Shown: in pieces, positions 42,152 to 51,701 of the stretch | Layout: each line of letters opens with the position of its first letter | Position numbering within the stretch: the stretch's first letter is position 1 | Source: CAYXDO01 sp964463485 | GTDB taxonomy: Bacteria > Myxococcota > Kuafuiibacteriia > Kuafuiibacteriales > Kuafuiibacteriaceae | Direction of reading: 5' to 3' | Assembly: GCA_964463485.1 (NCBI GenBank) | Contig: CAYXDO010000050.1 | Location: 1-64,000 of the forward strand | DNA length: 64,000 nt | Position numbers and translations under genes: made by a program | The notes under the pieces: generated by a model | The model's input: only the letters and a program-made list of their open reading frames with translations | Databases searched by the model: none | Told to the model about the DNA's origin: nothing

Positions 42152-43427
42152 TGAATCACCTGAGTCGCCGCTCGCTCGTGTTTTGCGCGCGGCGACGGTA
42201 CGAAGAGCGCCCCTATCGAGTCGCGGTAGCTGGGTCTCGACGATGATCTCGATGATGGTCTCGATGATGGTCTTGATGAGTCTCGCCGCGAGCTGCGGCC
42301 GATTCTCCTCCGACGAGGAGCTCCGTGCGAAGAAGCTCGGAGCCGACGGCAAGGTCAAGATCGCCGTGGTTTGGGATTCCGATTCCAAGGACGGGTTCCT
42401 CCGCGGCGCGGAGCTGGCCAAGGACGAGATCGCGACCAAAGGGGGCGTGCTCGGCCGGACGATTCAGCTCGACGTGCAAAATGACAAGGGCAACACGACG
42501 ACGGGCAAAGCGGTCGCGCAGTCGATCTCCGAGGACGCGGAGGTCGCGTTGGTGCTCGGTCACTTGGACGCGCAGGTCGCGGCGCTGACCTCGGTGATGT
42601 ATGAGTACGCTGGGGCACTCATGGTGTTTCCCGGATCCGGCACGCGCCGGATCACTCGGCCGGGCTTCTCGTTGGTGTTCCGAGCGCTCCCGAGCGCGGA
42701 GGCCTTTGGCGGCTACCTGGCGGACTATGCGGCCGCCCAGCGGGTCGGGCGGGTGCTCGTGGCTTATTCGAACGACGATTATGGTCGCGCGATGGCCAAC
42801 TCCTTCGAGAGTCGCGCGGAAGAGACTCGGATCCGCATCGTCGATCGCCTGCCGTTCGAGGGCTCGGCCAAGGCGTTCGAGCGCTCGGTGCGCGCGCTCG
42901 TCGAAGACAAGGCCCAGGTCGATCGGATCCTCGTGGCGGCCAAGATGCCCGAGGCCCGAGTGTTGGTCGAGACGCTCCGCGCTGGCGGAATGGAGGCGCC
43001 GATCATGTCGGGCGACGGGATGGATTCGAGCGAGGTACTGTCGATTCCTGGGCTCGAGGGTGCGACAATTGCGTCGGTGTACCATCCGGCCGCGCAGGAC
43101 GCGGAGGCTGCTGGGTTCACCCAACGATACCGAGCCAAGTTCGGCGAGGACCCCGATACCTGCGCCGCGCTCGCGTATGACTCCTTGATGGTCTTCGCGA
43201 ACGCTGCCCAGGTCGCGGGGGCCTTGACGCCCAAGGCGATCGCTCTGGCGCTTCGCTCGTCCGCCAAGTTCGTCGGAGTGACCGGCCCGCTGGGTTTCGA
43301 CGAGCGAGGGGATCGAATCGCGGTTCGGTTGGTCTTCAAAAAGGTCAAGGCCGGGAAGTTCGAGCTCGAGGCCGCCGCGCCGAAGGTCGATGCCGAGAGT
43401 CCCAAACCTGAACCTGCTACACCATGA
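42123..43427 (+). CDS. Orphan LivK-like substrate-binding lipoprotein
   Basis: 434 residues from a GTG at 42123 with AGGAGGG 8 nt upstream inside the end of the ABC gene. The N-terminus is basic, followed by a signal helix ending LAASC (lipobox near residue 58); the segment uses near-repeated atgatggtctcg codons. The mature part is a periplasmic type I binding fold (GVLGRTIQLDVQNDKGNTTTGKAVAQS, FSLVFRALPSAEAFGGYLADYA, VLVAYSNDDYG, YDSLMVFANAAQVAGAL), as in LivJ/LivK receptors. No LivHMFG permease genes are near, so it may sense rather than import. A 4-bp overlap links it to the next gene. Confidence 0.85.
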   Translation: MSSRAAKSPNESPESPLARVLRAATVRRAPLSSRGSWVSTMISMMVSMMVLMSLAASCGRFSSDEELRAKKLGADGKVKIAVVWDSDSKDGFLRGAELAKDEIATKGGVLGRTIQLDVQNDKGNTTTGKAVAQSISEDAEVALVLGHLDAQVAALTSVMYEYAGALMVFPGSGTRRITRPGFSLVFRALPSAEAFGGYLADYAAAQRVGRVLVAYSNDDYGRAMANSFESRAEETRIRIVDRLPFEGSAKAFERSVRALVEDKAQVDRILVAAKMPEARVLVETLRAGGMEAPIMSGDGMDSSEVLSIPGLEGATIASVYHPAAQDAEAAGFTQRYRAKFGEDPDTCAALAYDSLMVFANAAQVAGALTPKAIALALRSSAKFVGVTGPLGFDERGDRIAVRLVFKKVKAGKFELEAAAPKVDAESPKPEPATP

Positions 43428-44254
43428 GTCCCATTTTTGGCCGACATCGCATCAAGGAAGAGGAGGCCGCGTTCTTTCGCATCGGACCCCTCTCCCTCGA
43501 AATTCAGCGCAAAGTCTTCGAATGGCGGATCCTGTCCGCGCGGTCAGGAGACCCGCTGGAAGCTTCGGCCGAGGCCATCGTTCCTTGCGAGCCCACCCAG
43601 AATCCAGGTCGGGACATTCAGACCGTACGCTTCGGCGTGAACGGTCCCGTGGAAGACTTGGTGCTCGCGCCGGCGCTTCCCGACCGACCTATCGTCTGCG
43701 CCACCGAGCCCCCGCTGTTCGTACCTCCCGAAGAAAAGGTGACCCTGCACGTCGGGACACCGATCTGGGTCCGGGTCGATCTCGAAGAGCCCGGTGCGTC
43801 GTCGGGAGGCCGCAGGAAACTGATCGAGCTTCCCTCCGTCGTACTCTCGGACACTTGGTTTGGACCTCCCACCGATATCGAAGGTGAGGTCTGCTACGCC
43901 ATCAGGACTGCTGGACGGCTGCACCGCGAGAATCTCCCCAAGCGCGCCCACATCGCACGCACGGAGGTGATCATCGAGAACAGAGCCAAGGACTCCTTGA
44001 GTGTGGCTAAGCTCCGGATTCCCGTGCCGGTGCTTGGTCTCTATCTCGCCGAAGACCTCGGCCTGTGGACCGACCGACTCTCGCTCGTGAGGAGAGACGA
44101 TCGCGGCATGGCCGAGCTCCGGGTCGACAAGTCACCTGGACAGGCGTTGGGATCTCTCGTCGCCCCGCCGAGATCGAGCGAGCCTAGCGCCTTGGTGAGG
44201 GCATTTTCGTCGGTGCTGAGCTTCGGCTCCCCGAGCACCGGGTCGGGGTTCTGA
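43424..44254 (+). CDS. DUF432-like protein
   Basis: 276 residues, no TM segment and no signal peptide. It is beta-rich, with ESL..PIWVRVDLEEPG, FGPPTDIEGEVCYAIRT and KLRIPVPVLGLYLAED motifs that resemble DUF432 proteins, which are often found beside MscS genes. Its ATG overlaps the LivK-like stop by 4 bp, and MscS starts 2 nt after its stop. It is probably a cytoplasmic partner of the channel. Confidence 0.7.
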   Translation: MSPIFGRHRIKEEEAAFFRIGPLSLEIQRKVFEWRILSARSGDPLEASAEAIVPCEPTQNPGRDIQTVRFGVNGPVEDLVLAPALPDRPIVCATEPPLFVPPEEKVTLHVGTPIWVRVDLEEPGASSGGRRKLIELPSVVLSDTWFGPPTDIEGEVCYAIRTAGRLHRENLPKRAHIARTEVIIENRAKDSLSVAKLRIPVPVLGLYLAEDLGLWTDRLSLVRRDDRGMAELRVDKSPGQALGSLVAPPRSSEPSALVRAFSSVLSFGSPSTGSGF

Positions 44255-44256
44255 GT

Positions 44257-45102
44257 ATGGATGGACTGTTGAGCAGCATTCAGGAGCTCCTCGGGAAACA
44301 CAGCGGCACGGTGCTCCGAGTGACTTTGGTCTTGGCCGTCACGATCGTGGCGACGAGGGCCCTCCGCAGAGCGTTTGCGCGGACCGTCGGTGAGTTGCTG
44401 CCGGTTCACCAGTCGGTCCTGGCGAAGCGCGCGATTGGGTATGCGATCTATACCCTGGCGGCGGTGTGGATCCTCCGCGAGCTCGGGTTCGAGCCGAGTG
44501 TGCTGCTCGGCGCCGCAGGCGTCGCGACGGTCGCGCTCGGTTTTGCAGCTCAGACCTCGGTGTCGAACCTCATCAGCGGCCTCTTTCTCATCGCCGAGGC
44601 TCCGTTCAAAGTCGGGGACGTCATTCGAACTGAAGGGTTCACGGGAGAGGTCATGTCGATCGACCTGCTGTCCGTAAAGCTGCGGACCTTCGACAACCTC
44701 TACGTTCGGATCCCCAACGAGACCCTTTTGAAGACGAGCCTCACCACGATGACTCGTTTTCCGATCCGCCGCTACGATTTGCACATCTCGGTGGGCTACG
44801 ACTCGGATCTGACCCGGGTTCGCGAGCTCTTGGAACAGGTCGCCTTCGACAACACGGTCTGCCTGGACGATCCGAAGCCGGTCTTCATCTTCCAGAAGTT
44901 TGCAGAGTCCGGAATCGACGTTCAATTCTCGGTGTGGGGACTACGCGAGCGATATCTGGAGCTTCGAAACTCGATCTCCGAGGACGTGCTGCGCGCGCTG
45001 CGACGAGAGGGGATCGAGATTCCATTCCCGAAACGATCCATCGTGGGCTCGCTGGAGATTCAGAACCAGGAGGACGTCGAGGCTGGCGGAAAGCCGAGTT
45101 GA
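44257..45102 (+). CDS. MscS-type mechanosensitive channel
   Basis: 281 residues. Three TM helices in the first about 110 residues, with the pore helix GVATVALGFAAQTSVSNLISGLFLIAE and then FKVGDVIRTEGFTGEVMSIDLLSVKLRTFDN of the beta domain. The family (small-conductance channel) opens under membrane tension. It lies at the end of the export operon, 2 nt after the DUF432-like gene. Confidence 0.92.
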   Translation: MDGLLSSIQELLGKHSGTVLRVTLVLAVTIVATRALRRAFARTVGELLPVHQSVLAKRAIGYAIYTLAAVWILRELGFEPSVLLGAAGVATVALGFAAQTSVSNLISGLFLIAEAPFKVGDVIRTEGFTGEVMSIDLLSVKLRTFDNLYVRIPNETLLKTSLTTMTRFPIRRYDLHISVGYDSDLTRVRELLEQVAFDNTVCLDDPKPVFIFQKFAESGIDVQFSVWGLRERYLELRNSISEDVLRALRREGIEIPFPKRSIVGSLEIQNQEDVEAGGKPS

Positions 45103-45265
45103 GTCCGGTCCCGGGGGACTATTCGGCGACCCAGTCGAGCGAAGGCTAGAGAGAACCCTAGCAACGTCGAAGTCAACCCTGCGTAGCGGCGACTTCGTGA
45201 CTTCGGTTGCGGCGAGGCCGCGCTTGAAGGAGAATACTACGCCGGGACGCGTCCCAAGGTGATCG

Positions 45266-45732
45266 ATGCACATCGCCATGCAGGCAGTTGCCGCGTGTGC
45301 CGGCTTTGCTTGGAGCACGCCAAGTGTGGACGATGACAGCATCGACTTGATGCTGCACTCGACGGGGGCGGCGGCACGATTCGCTCTCCCAAGGTGGAAA
45401 TCCAGCTCGAGTGCAAGGCGGCGCCGGTCCCTGACGCAGAAGTCATCGCCCACCCGGTCAAGCTCAAGAACTATGACGACCTCCGCGCAGAGAACGTCTT
45501 TGTGCCGCGAGTTCTGGTACTCGTGCTCGTGCCCGAGACTGTAAGTGATTGGCTCGAGCAAAGCGAGGAGAGTCTAGTCATGCGTCGTTGCGGCTACTGG
45601 GTCAGTCTTCGGGGCCTGCCATCGAGCGAAAATGCGACCGGCCACACGATCCGAGTCCCACGAAGCCAAGTACTGACTCCGAGCTCACTTCGAGACATCA
45701 TGGACCGCATCGGCCGGGGGGAGCTGCCATGA
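45266..45732 (+). pseudogene. DUF4365-like protein with an apparent frameshift
   Basis: Two overlapping frames together encode one DUF4365-like protein. The first frame has MQAVAACAGFAWSTPSVDDDSIDLML (45266 onward). The second has VEIQLECKAAPV, VKLKNYDDLRAENVFVPRVLVLVLVP and CGYWVSLRGLPSSENATGHTIRVP, ending at 45732. The switch lies in a G5 run near 45362; one added G would restore about 155 residues. VDDDSID and EIQLE would be the D and E/Q of a PD-(D/E)XK-like site. The indel could be real or a sequencing error. The next gene starts with a 4-bp overlap. Confidence 0.6.
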
Positions 45733-46907
45733 GAACATCGGATCTGGAGCTCGTCCAATCCGTCAGTGCTTTGGACGTTGCGATGTACCTGCGGGCTCAT
45801 GGTTGGCAACGAAAGGAGGGCATGCCTTCGTCGGTCGCGTCGACCTGGTCGTTGACGATCGATGGCGCAGAGTTCGAGGCGCTGCTCCCGCTGGACCGCG
45901 GATTCAAGGACTACGCTCGCCGTATGGTCGAGCTCATGGTCGTGCTCGCCGCGGCCGAGAAGAGATCACCGCACGAAGTCTCTGCCGATCTGCAAGTAGT
46001 TACGGCGGATGTTTTCAGAATCCGTCTCTCGGGTCCCGATATCGCGGACGGTACCGTGCCCATCGAGGAGCACGCACAGATCTCCCGGAAGGCGAAGGAC
46101 CTCATGTTGGCGGCGGCATGCACTGTCGTCGAGCCTCGAGCTGTCTGGACCGGTAGGCGGCCGCCGGCGGCAGCAGACTACGTCCGCAGGGTCAGAGTCG
46201 GGCAGAGCCAAAAGGGAAGCTACGTTCTCACGATCATCAGCCCCGTGACGCCCCGGCTCTTGCACGGACATTCTCCGTCCGACGAGTTCGATCGCGATCC
46301 ATTCGAGAGACGAGTCTCCGCGACTTTGGCCAGCGCGCTTCGTTCACTTTTGCACGCCGCCGACCAGGCATTGCTCACGCAGCAAATGGGTCCCTTCGAC
46401 GCCGTCATCACCGAAGGAGTGAGTTCCAACCTGTGCGACGCGGTCACAGGGCTTGGCGGCGAGGATCGTCAGCGAAGTCTCGAATTCGGTTTCTCATGGT
46501 CCCCGGCGCGTCCGGTTTCTGCGAATTTCCCGCGCAAGGTCGTCATGGCATCAGATCTCCTGCCGGTCATTCGGGAGGCCGGCCGCCAAATCCGTGAGCG
46601 ACGGCCGATTGTGGGATTCGAGCTTCGGGGACCCGTGATCAAGCTCGAGCGCGGGACCGAGTCGACGATCGGAAGGGCGACGATCGCGGCGGTTGTCGAA
46701 GGTAGCTCCGTAGGCGTCCTCGTCGAACTCCGCGACGGACCTTGGCAGAGCGCCGATGCACTTTACCAGATTGCCGTGCGGGCACATGCCGAAGGCCGGA
46801 GAGTGTTGGTCAAAGGAACGCTGGTCAGGGAAAGGCGGCGATTTATCGTCAGAGATCCAGGCTCTGTTCAGTTCGAGCCCGAAATGACTCGCAGCCCTGC
46901 CGCTTGA
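45729..46907 (+). CDS. Unknown protein coupled to the DUF4365-like gene
   Basis: 392 residues from an ATG that overlaps the previous stop by 4 bp. I recognise no family. The protein is mixed alpha/beta without a signal peptide or TM helix; segments such as FKDYARRMVELMVVLAAAEKRSPHEV and KVVMASDLLPVIREAGRQIRERRP are helical, and the end is beta-rich (EGSSVGVLVELRDGP, RRFIVRDPG). The tight coupling to a nuclease-fold-like partner suggests a two-component effector/sensor module. Confidence 0.65.
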   Translation: MRTSDLELVQSVSALDVAMYLRAHGWQRKEGMPSSVASTWSLTIDGAEFEALLPLDRGFKDYARRMVELMVVLAAAEKRSPHEVSADLQVVTADVFRIRLSGPDIADGTVPIEEHAQISRKAKDLMLAAACTVVEPRAVWTGRRPPAAADYVRRVRVGQSQKGSYVLTIISPVTPRLLHGHSPSDEFDRDPFERRVSATLASALRSLLHAADQALLTQQMGPFDAVITEGVSSNLCDAVTGLGGEDRQRSLEFGFSWSPARPVSANFPRKVVMASDLLPVIREAGRQIRERRPIVGFELRGPVIKLERGTESTIGRATIAAVVEGSSVGVLVELRDGPWQSADALYQIAVRAHAEGRRVLVKGTLVRERRRFIVRDPGSVQFEPEMTRSPAA

Positions 46908-47332
46908 AGCGGTCATTGCGACGACGGATGAAATCGTGGGCTCGCGAAGTGAAGCTGTTCTAACTCTCACCACCACGTCGAATCTCTCGACCTCTCGAAT
47001 CGAAATGGGTGCAGCCGGACCTGGCTCTGAGTGCGCTGCGGGGGGAGTTGGTCGACAAAAATCGATAGAACGCGGACTTGCGGCGATCGATCGGTGTGCG
47101 ACGCGTTGCCGTTCGGACTCATAGCCAGGCGGATCTGCGCCTATTTCGGATCGTCCACCTCCACGACCAGGTTCCACGCCCACGTCCACGGTTTCGTCCA
47201 CGCCCACGTCCACGATTGACGCTCACGCTCACGACGACCGCCGATCCCCGGCAGTATTTTGCTCGAGGCACCGTAACTCAGCCCAATGGGTTGGCTTCGG
47301 CAGGCTTCGTAGGCGTGGGCGTGAGTCGTAGC
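46908..47332. other. Intergenic region with CCACG-type simple repeats
   Basis: 425 bp with no gene I can support. The section 47150-47230 is made of cacgtccacg/cacgcccacg repeats, then gctcacgctcac; a related run lies near 47315. Confidence 0.6.
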
Positions 47333-49783
47333 TCAGCGCCCCACGAGCACCCTCCCGAACAGCCCCGCCGCGATCAGCGTTCCCGACGAGTGACGAATCG
47401 CGCGACCGACCGGAAGGCTGAGTTGTTCAGAGCGCCCTGACGCGGGGCTCTGGACGTGCCCGCGAAGCGGGGCGAAGAGGTGATTGCCCGAGAACACGAT
47501 CATTTCATCTTTGCTGCCGACGAGCGCCAGCGGTGTCGACGTCTCGAACCCGAGCGGGTCGAGCGGAGGCCAACTCAGCGAGCGAACGTGGGGCCCGTTC
47601 GACGCGAAGATCTCAGCGACGAACGGATTGCCCAGGGAATCGACGATTCGGCTGCGGGCCGCGATCAGCGCCGCCGACGGACCCACGACCTCCACCGCCG
47701 AGAACGGTTGGCCGAGGTCGGTCCTGCGAATCGCTACCTCTGGCGGCAAGGCCACTCGCTGGGCGCGTCCGAGCTCCAAGTCCACTCGAATCACCGTGGC
47801 GTCGCAGCCTACGGCCACGGCGAATCTCCCCCACGCGTCGACGTCGGCAAAGCCACTCGGTGTCGGGAAGCCGTCGAAGCGAGGCTCACAAGTCAGGGGG
47901 GCGCTGGGCGCGGTCTCCTCCTCTCGAGTAGCCGGGTCGTCCCAATCGACCTGAACTCTCCGAGCTCCGCCGCCGTCGCCCACCACCACGACCCACTCCT
48001 CACCCACGGCTACGAAATGTTTTCCGCTCGTCGCCAAGTCGTTGATCGGCGGGATCTCCGAGTCGACTTCGAGCGGTACCAACTCATCTCCCTCGAGGAC
48101 TCCCAAGAAGCCGGCCCCGTCTCTCGATCCGGCGAAGAAGGCCGGGTCGCTGCCAGCGCCAGCCCGGACCTGGACGCCTACGGGGGCGTGGAGCTCCGCC
48201 TTGGGGGTGGGTTCGGCTGCGACGAGGTCCCAAGTCGAGCGACTCAGCGGCTTGCTCCAGGAGAAGACGACCGTTCCATTCTCGGCTTCGTCGATCCCGA
48301 TCGCGTGCGCCGGCTCCGGGTCGGGCGGGCCGTAGATCAGCCCCAGCGGCGCAGAAAAGGGCACACCTGACCAGACTCTGCCTTCGGAGTCCTCCATGAC
48401 CACGGACTCGGCACGAGGGACGACTCGCCTGAGGCCCGCCTGAACGCTCAACCCTCCTGCGCCGGTGGACGACCTCGTCGCGGCGACGGCGGCCCCTGAA
48501 TCGTCGAGCTCGAAGATTCGGTCGATGAGCGCGGCGTAGAGGCGTCCGTCGTGCTCGAACAGCCCGGCCTGAAAACCAGGGCCGAGGTCGATCTCACTCT
48601 GCCCCGCACCCGGGCCGTCGAGCTCCGTCCTCACCAGGACCATGGTCGCGTCCATGTTCGAGTTTCTTGCGGTCGGGTCGTTCTTGGCCAGGTGATAAAG
48701 GACGCCCCGACGCTCGACAAAGAACACCGGCTCGTCGAGCGCATGAGTCATCGAAGTCTCCTCGACCCGAGCCCGCACCCCCTCCGCCGAAAACGACAGT
48801 ATCGTTCCCCGACTTCCGAGCCCCACCAACTCTCCGTTGGCGCGCAGCAACGCCGACTTCGTGGGTTCCTGTCCGGCCAGGCCTGGGGGGTTGTCGTGGA
48901 TCCACTCGCAACTCAGCCGCCCGAGCGACACGGAGCACAGCGCCCAAAACGGTGGACTCCCTCCGGCCGAACGAGTGCGACCGGAGACGAGCACGCGGTC
49001 ACCCGGGAGCCCGAAGACCGTGCGCGGACTGAGTCTGGCCAACACCGAGAGGTCGACGAGTGTCACTTGGTCGTCCATCAACTGATGAAGAACGACCTCT
49101 GAAGCGCTCGAGCGACTCAGTACGACGAACGAGGATTCGAGCGCTGCGGCGGCCAACCCAGGACCCTTCATGAACGGCGCAATGGTGCGACGCTCTCCGC
49201 TCGGAGATATTTCGAAGCTCACTCGCTCGGACGCGAGCAGAATCGCTCCGTCCGAAGGCCGAACCGAAACGAGCTCCATCAAGTCCGCCTCGCGCTCTGG
49301 ATACAGCCACCTGAGCTCGCCTGGAAACGGCATCGGCTCTCGAACGTCGGCGCAGGCTCCGAACCGCTCGAGGAACACGTGACTTCGCAGCTCGGGTGAG
49401 TCGAATTTCGTGTCGCCCCTGGCCCCCGCGTCCCTCGGAATCGGACAGGAGTCACCCGGGAGCAGCAGCATCGGTGAGCGCGTCGTTACCCAAGTGCACG
49501 TCGCGCACGCCCCCGTGGGTCGGTCGGCCACGCGTGCCATGAGCTCGTCTGGAAGCGGCGTCGGTTCGATGTCCTCAATCGAAAACACGACGACTTGCTG
49601 ATCACCTTCGAGCGCGACCGCGGTCGCGTGCAGCGAAGCCTCGATTGGGCGGCCTACCGAGTCAGTCGTCACGAAGACGGACAGGCCCGCGCCCCGCTCC
49701 GTAGTGATCGCGGGAGGTAAGCAACCAAGGCCTGCGCCGATCAACAGCGCCAAGGGACAGGGCCTGAAGCGCAGACACGGCAC
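47333..49783 (-). CDS. Large beta-propeller-like lipoprotein
   Basis: 816 residues from a GTG at 49783. Lipoprotein signal ending GAGLGC. The mature protein is almost all beta strand with repeated blocks such as GELVGLGSRGTILSFS, AALIDRIFELDDSGAAV and GKHFVAVGEEWVVVVGDGGGARRV, as in propeller proteins, but without clear WD40/Kelch/RCC1 signatures. Cys pairs occur near the N-terminus (CATCTW). It is probably outer-membrane anchored; the function is unknown. Confidence 0.75.
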   Translation of the reverse strand: MPCLRFRPCPLALLIGAGLGCLPPAITTERGAGLSVFVTTDSVGRPIEASLHATAVALEGDQQVVVFSIEDIEPTPLPDELMARVADRPTGACATCTWVTTRSPMLLLPGDSCPIPRDAGARGDTKFDSPELRSHVFLERFGACADVREPMPFPGELRWLYPEREADLMELVSVRPSDGAILLASERVSFEISPSGERRTIAPFMKGPGLAAAALESSFVVLSRSSASEVVLHQLMDDQVTLVDLSVLARLSPRTVFGLPGDRVLVSGRTRSAGGSPPFWALCSVSLGRLSCEWIHDNPPGLAGQEPTKSALLRANGELVGLGSRGTILSFSAEGVRARVEETSMTHALDEPVFFVERRGVLYHLAKNDPTARNSNMDATMVLVRTELDGPGAGQSEIDLGPGFQAGLFEHDGRLYAALIDRIFELDDSGAAVAATRSSTGAGGLSVQAGLRRVVPRAESVVMEDSEGRVWSGVPFSAPLGLIYGPPDPEPAHAIGIDEAENGTVVFSWSKPLSRSTWDLVAAEPTPKAELHAPVGVQVRAGAGSDPAFFAGSRDGAGFLGVLEGDELVPLEVDSEIPPINDLATSGKHFVAVGEEWVVVVGDGGGARRVQVDWDDPATREEETAPSAPLTCEPRFDGFPTPSGFADVDAWGRFAVAVGCDATVIRVDLELGRAQRVALPPEVAIRRTDLGQPFSAVEVVGPSAALIAARSRIVDSLGNPFVAEIFASNGPHVRSLSWPPLDPLGFETSTPLALVGSKDEMIVFSGNHLFAPLRGHVQSPASGRSEQLSLPVGRAIRHSSGTLIAAGLFGRVLVGR

Positions 49784-49826
49784 GCGCCTTTAATCTACCT
49801 TCCTTTGGCCCGCCACGTCGGGATTT

Positions 49827-50621
49827 TTACGGCCGTGAAGACTCCTTTTCCGCGACGATATAAGAAATCGACTTCCCCTCCTCGCGCCGAGACCAGCGCA
49901 CCCCCTCCGGCGCCGTCGCTCCGGCCGGGAGCTTCATCACGACTCGTCGCTTCGCGACCCGAAGCACCTGATCGAGCACCGGAGCGATCGGCGGACGCGC
50001 CGCGAGTCGACGGAACAGTGAGTATCCGGGAACAGCAGCCCTAGCCTGATCCCCCTTGGGAGGCTCGAACATCGGGTCGAAACAGACCACGTCGAAGGAC
50101 TCGGCTGGGAGGGCTTCGAGAGTCCGCGCAGACTCACCAAAGTGGGCCGAGATCTTCGGAACCGCGTCCCGAACCCATACCCCGCTGCGCCTCAATCGCA
50201 CCAAACCCTCTTCGAGCAAACAGTACATGACGGGGCTCGCCTCGAGGCCACTCACTCTGCAACCCAGCACGCACGCGAGCTGAATAGCGTCTTGCAAAAG
50301 ACCCAGCGACGCATCCAGCACCGACTCCACTCGCGAATCCGACCCGAGCACTGCCCGTATGAACGGGTGGGCTCGCCCCGCGCGCAGCTTCAGAAAGATC
50401 AGGCTCTCCTCGATGGAGATTCGGTCGAGCGGACCCCGCACGTCCTCGCGGGGGCAGGAGACGCAATACACGAGCGACCGGCCGAGCTCCGCGCGGAGCA
50501 GCTCCAGCGACTGTTTCTCCCGGGGCACGAACGGTACGCCGATGCGAGAAGCGACGACCTGCGCTCGTCCGGCCAGGCTCTTTCGGCCACGAAACGAGGT
50601 CGTTACGAACAGGTCGTGCAA
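49827..50621 (-). CDS. RsmJ-like SAM-dependent methyltransferase
   Basis: About 264 residues from a TTG at 50621; the start is uncertain because no Shine-Dalgarno is seen. The N-terminal LFVTTSFRGRKSLAGRAQVVASRIGVPFVPR is typical of the DUF548/RsmJ-like group. SAM motif: VLDASLGLLQDAIQLA; then VSGLEASPVMYCLLEEGL and the catalytic-loop-like FDVVCFDPMFEPPKG. Such enzymes make m2G in 16S rRNA or act on related targets. It is divergent from arsM by 69 bp. Confidence 0.8.
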   Translation of the reverse strand: MHDLFVTTSFRGRKSLAGRAQVVASRIGVPFVPREKQSLELLRAELGRSLVYCVSCPREDVRGPLDRISIEESLIFLKLRAGRAHPFIRAVLGSDSRVESVLDASLGLLQDAIQLACVLGCRVSGLEASPVMYCLLEEGLVRLRRSGVWVRDAVPKISAHFGESARTLEALPAESFDVVCFDPMFEPPKGDQARAAVPGYSLFRRLAARPPIAPVLDQVLRVAKRRVVMKLPAGATAPEGVRWSRREEGKSISYIVAEKESSRP

Positions 50622-50690
50622 CCGAACGAGGGGACGTGAGCCAGCCGGCGCTGTCAACCTCTTGCGTGAGTCCGGATCAACGGCTACATC

Positions 50691-51701
50691 ATGGTGGCCA
50701 TGACTCCGCTCGACGTCGTCTCCGAGTTCTACGGCAAGACCGTGGAGAAGTCCCAAGATCTCACTTTCAGCGCGTGCTGTACCACCGACTACGACCCGAA
50801 GCTCCTCGCTGCTCTCACCGACGAGGTGAAGGACAAGCGCTACGGGTGCGGGAGCCCGCTGCCCGATTTGCTCGCCGGGTGCACGGTCGTGGATCTCGGC
50901 TCGGGCGCTGGCGCGGACTGCTTCATCGCGGCGCAGTTGGTCGGGCAAAGGGGCCGCGTGATCGGGGTGGACGCCACGAGGGAGCAGCTCGAGGTGGCCC
51001 GCCGAAATGTCGCACCGATCATGAAGAACCTCGGCTACGTCGAGCCGAACGTGAGTTTCTTGGAGGCGCCCATCGAGGAGCTTCCGATCGCCTCTGGGTC
51101 TGCCGACGTGGTGATCTCGAACTGCGTCATCAACCTTTCGCCGCACAAGGAGCGCGTCTTCAAGGAGATCGCGCGGATCTTGAAGCCTGGAGGGGAGCTC
51201 TATCTCGCCGACATCGTCGCCGACCGTCGAATTCCCGAGCACCTCGCCTCGGACAGACGTCTTTACTCGGAGTGTCTCACCGGAGCCGCCTATACCGGAG
51301 ACTTGTCTCGAATCATGGCTCGCGCAGGCCTCTTCGACGTGCGCACGGTGAGCTCGCGGAGCTTGGACGAAGTGATTGAGGGCATTCATTTCAGCTCGGT
51401 GACTCTGCGTGGATTCAAGCTCGACCTCGAAGATGCCTGCGAGGACTACGGTCAGGTCGCGGTCTATCGAGGGACCATTCCCGCTCGCGCCAAAGAGTTT
51501 CTGCTCGACACGGGCCATCGTTTCGAGGCCGGTCGGGCGGTGAGAGTCTGCAAGAACACCGCGGACATGCTCACGAAGACCAGGTACTCGGCTCACTTCG
51601 GCGTGAGCGCCGAGATGTTTCACATGGGGCTGTTCGACTGCGGCCCGGCTGAGGCCTCGAGCGAACCCGATGTTGGCGCATGCGGACCAGGCTGTTGCTG
51701 A
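50691..51701 (+). CDS. arsM: Arsenite S-adenosylmethionine methyltransferase
   Basis: 336 residues. SAM motif VVDLGSGAGADCFIAAQLVG, post-motif DVVISNCVINLSPHKERVFKEI, and Cys set typical of ArsM (FSACCTTDYDPK near residue 30, YGCGSP, YSECLTGAAYTGD, CCC-rich end CGPGCC). ArsM methylates trivalent arsenic, giving volatile or less toxic methylarsines. The ATG at 50691 or 50700 may start it. It stands beyond the divergent methyltransferase and not in an ars operon. Confidence 0.88.
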   Translation: MVAMTPLDVVSEFYGKTVEKSQDLTFSACCTTDYDPKLLAALTDEVKDKRYGCGSPLPDLLAGCTVVDLGSGAGADCFIAAQLVGQRGRVIGVDATREQLEVARRNVAPIMKNLGYVEPNVSFLEAPIEELPIASGSADVVISNCVINLSPHKERVFKEIARILKPGGELYLADIVADRRIPEHLASDRRLYSECLTGAAYTGDLSRIMARAGLFDVRTVSSRSLDEVIEGIHFSSVTLRGFKLDLEDACEDYGQVAVYRGTIPARAKEFLLDTGHRFEAGRAVRVCKNTADMLTKTRYSAHFGVSAEMFHMGLFDCGPAEASSEPDVGACGPGCC

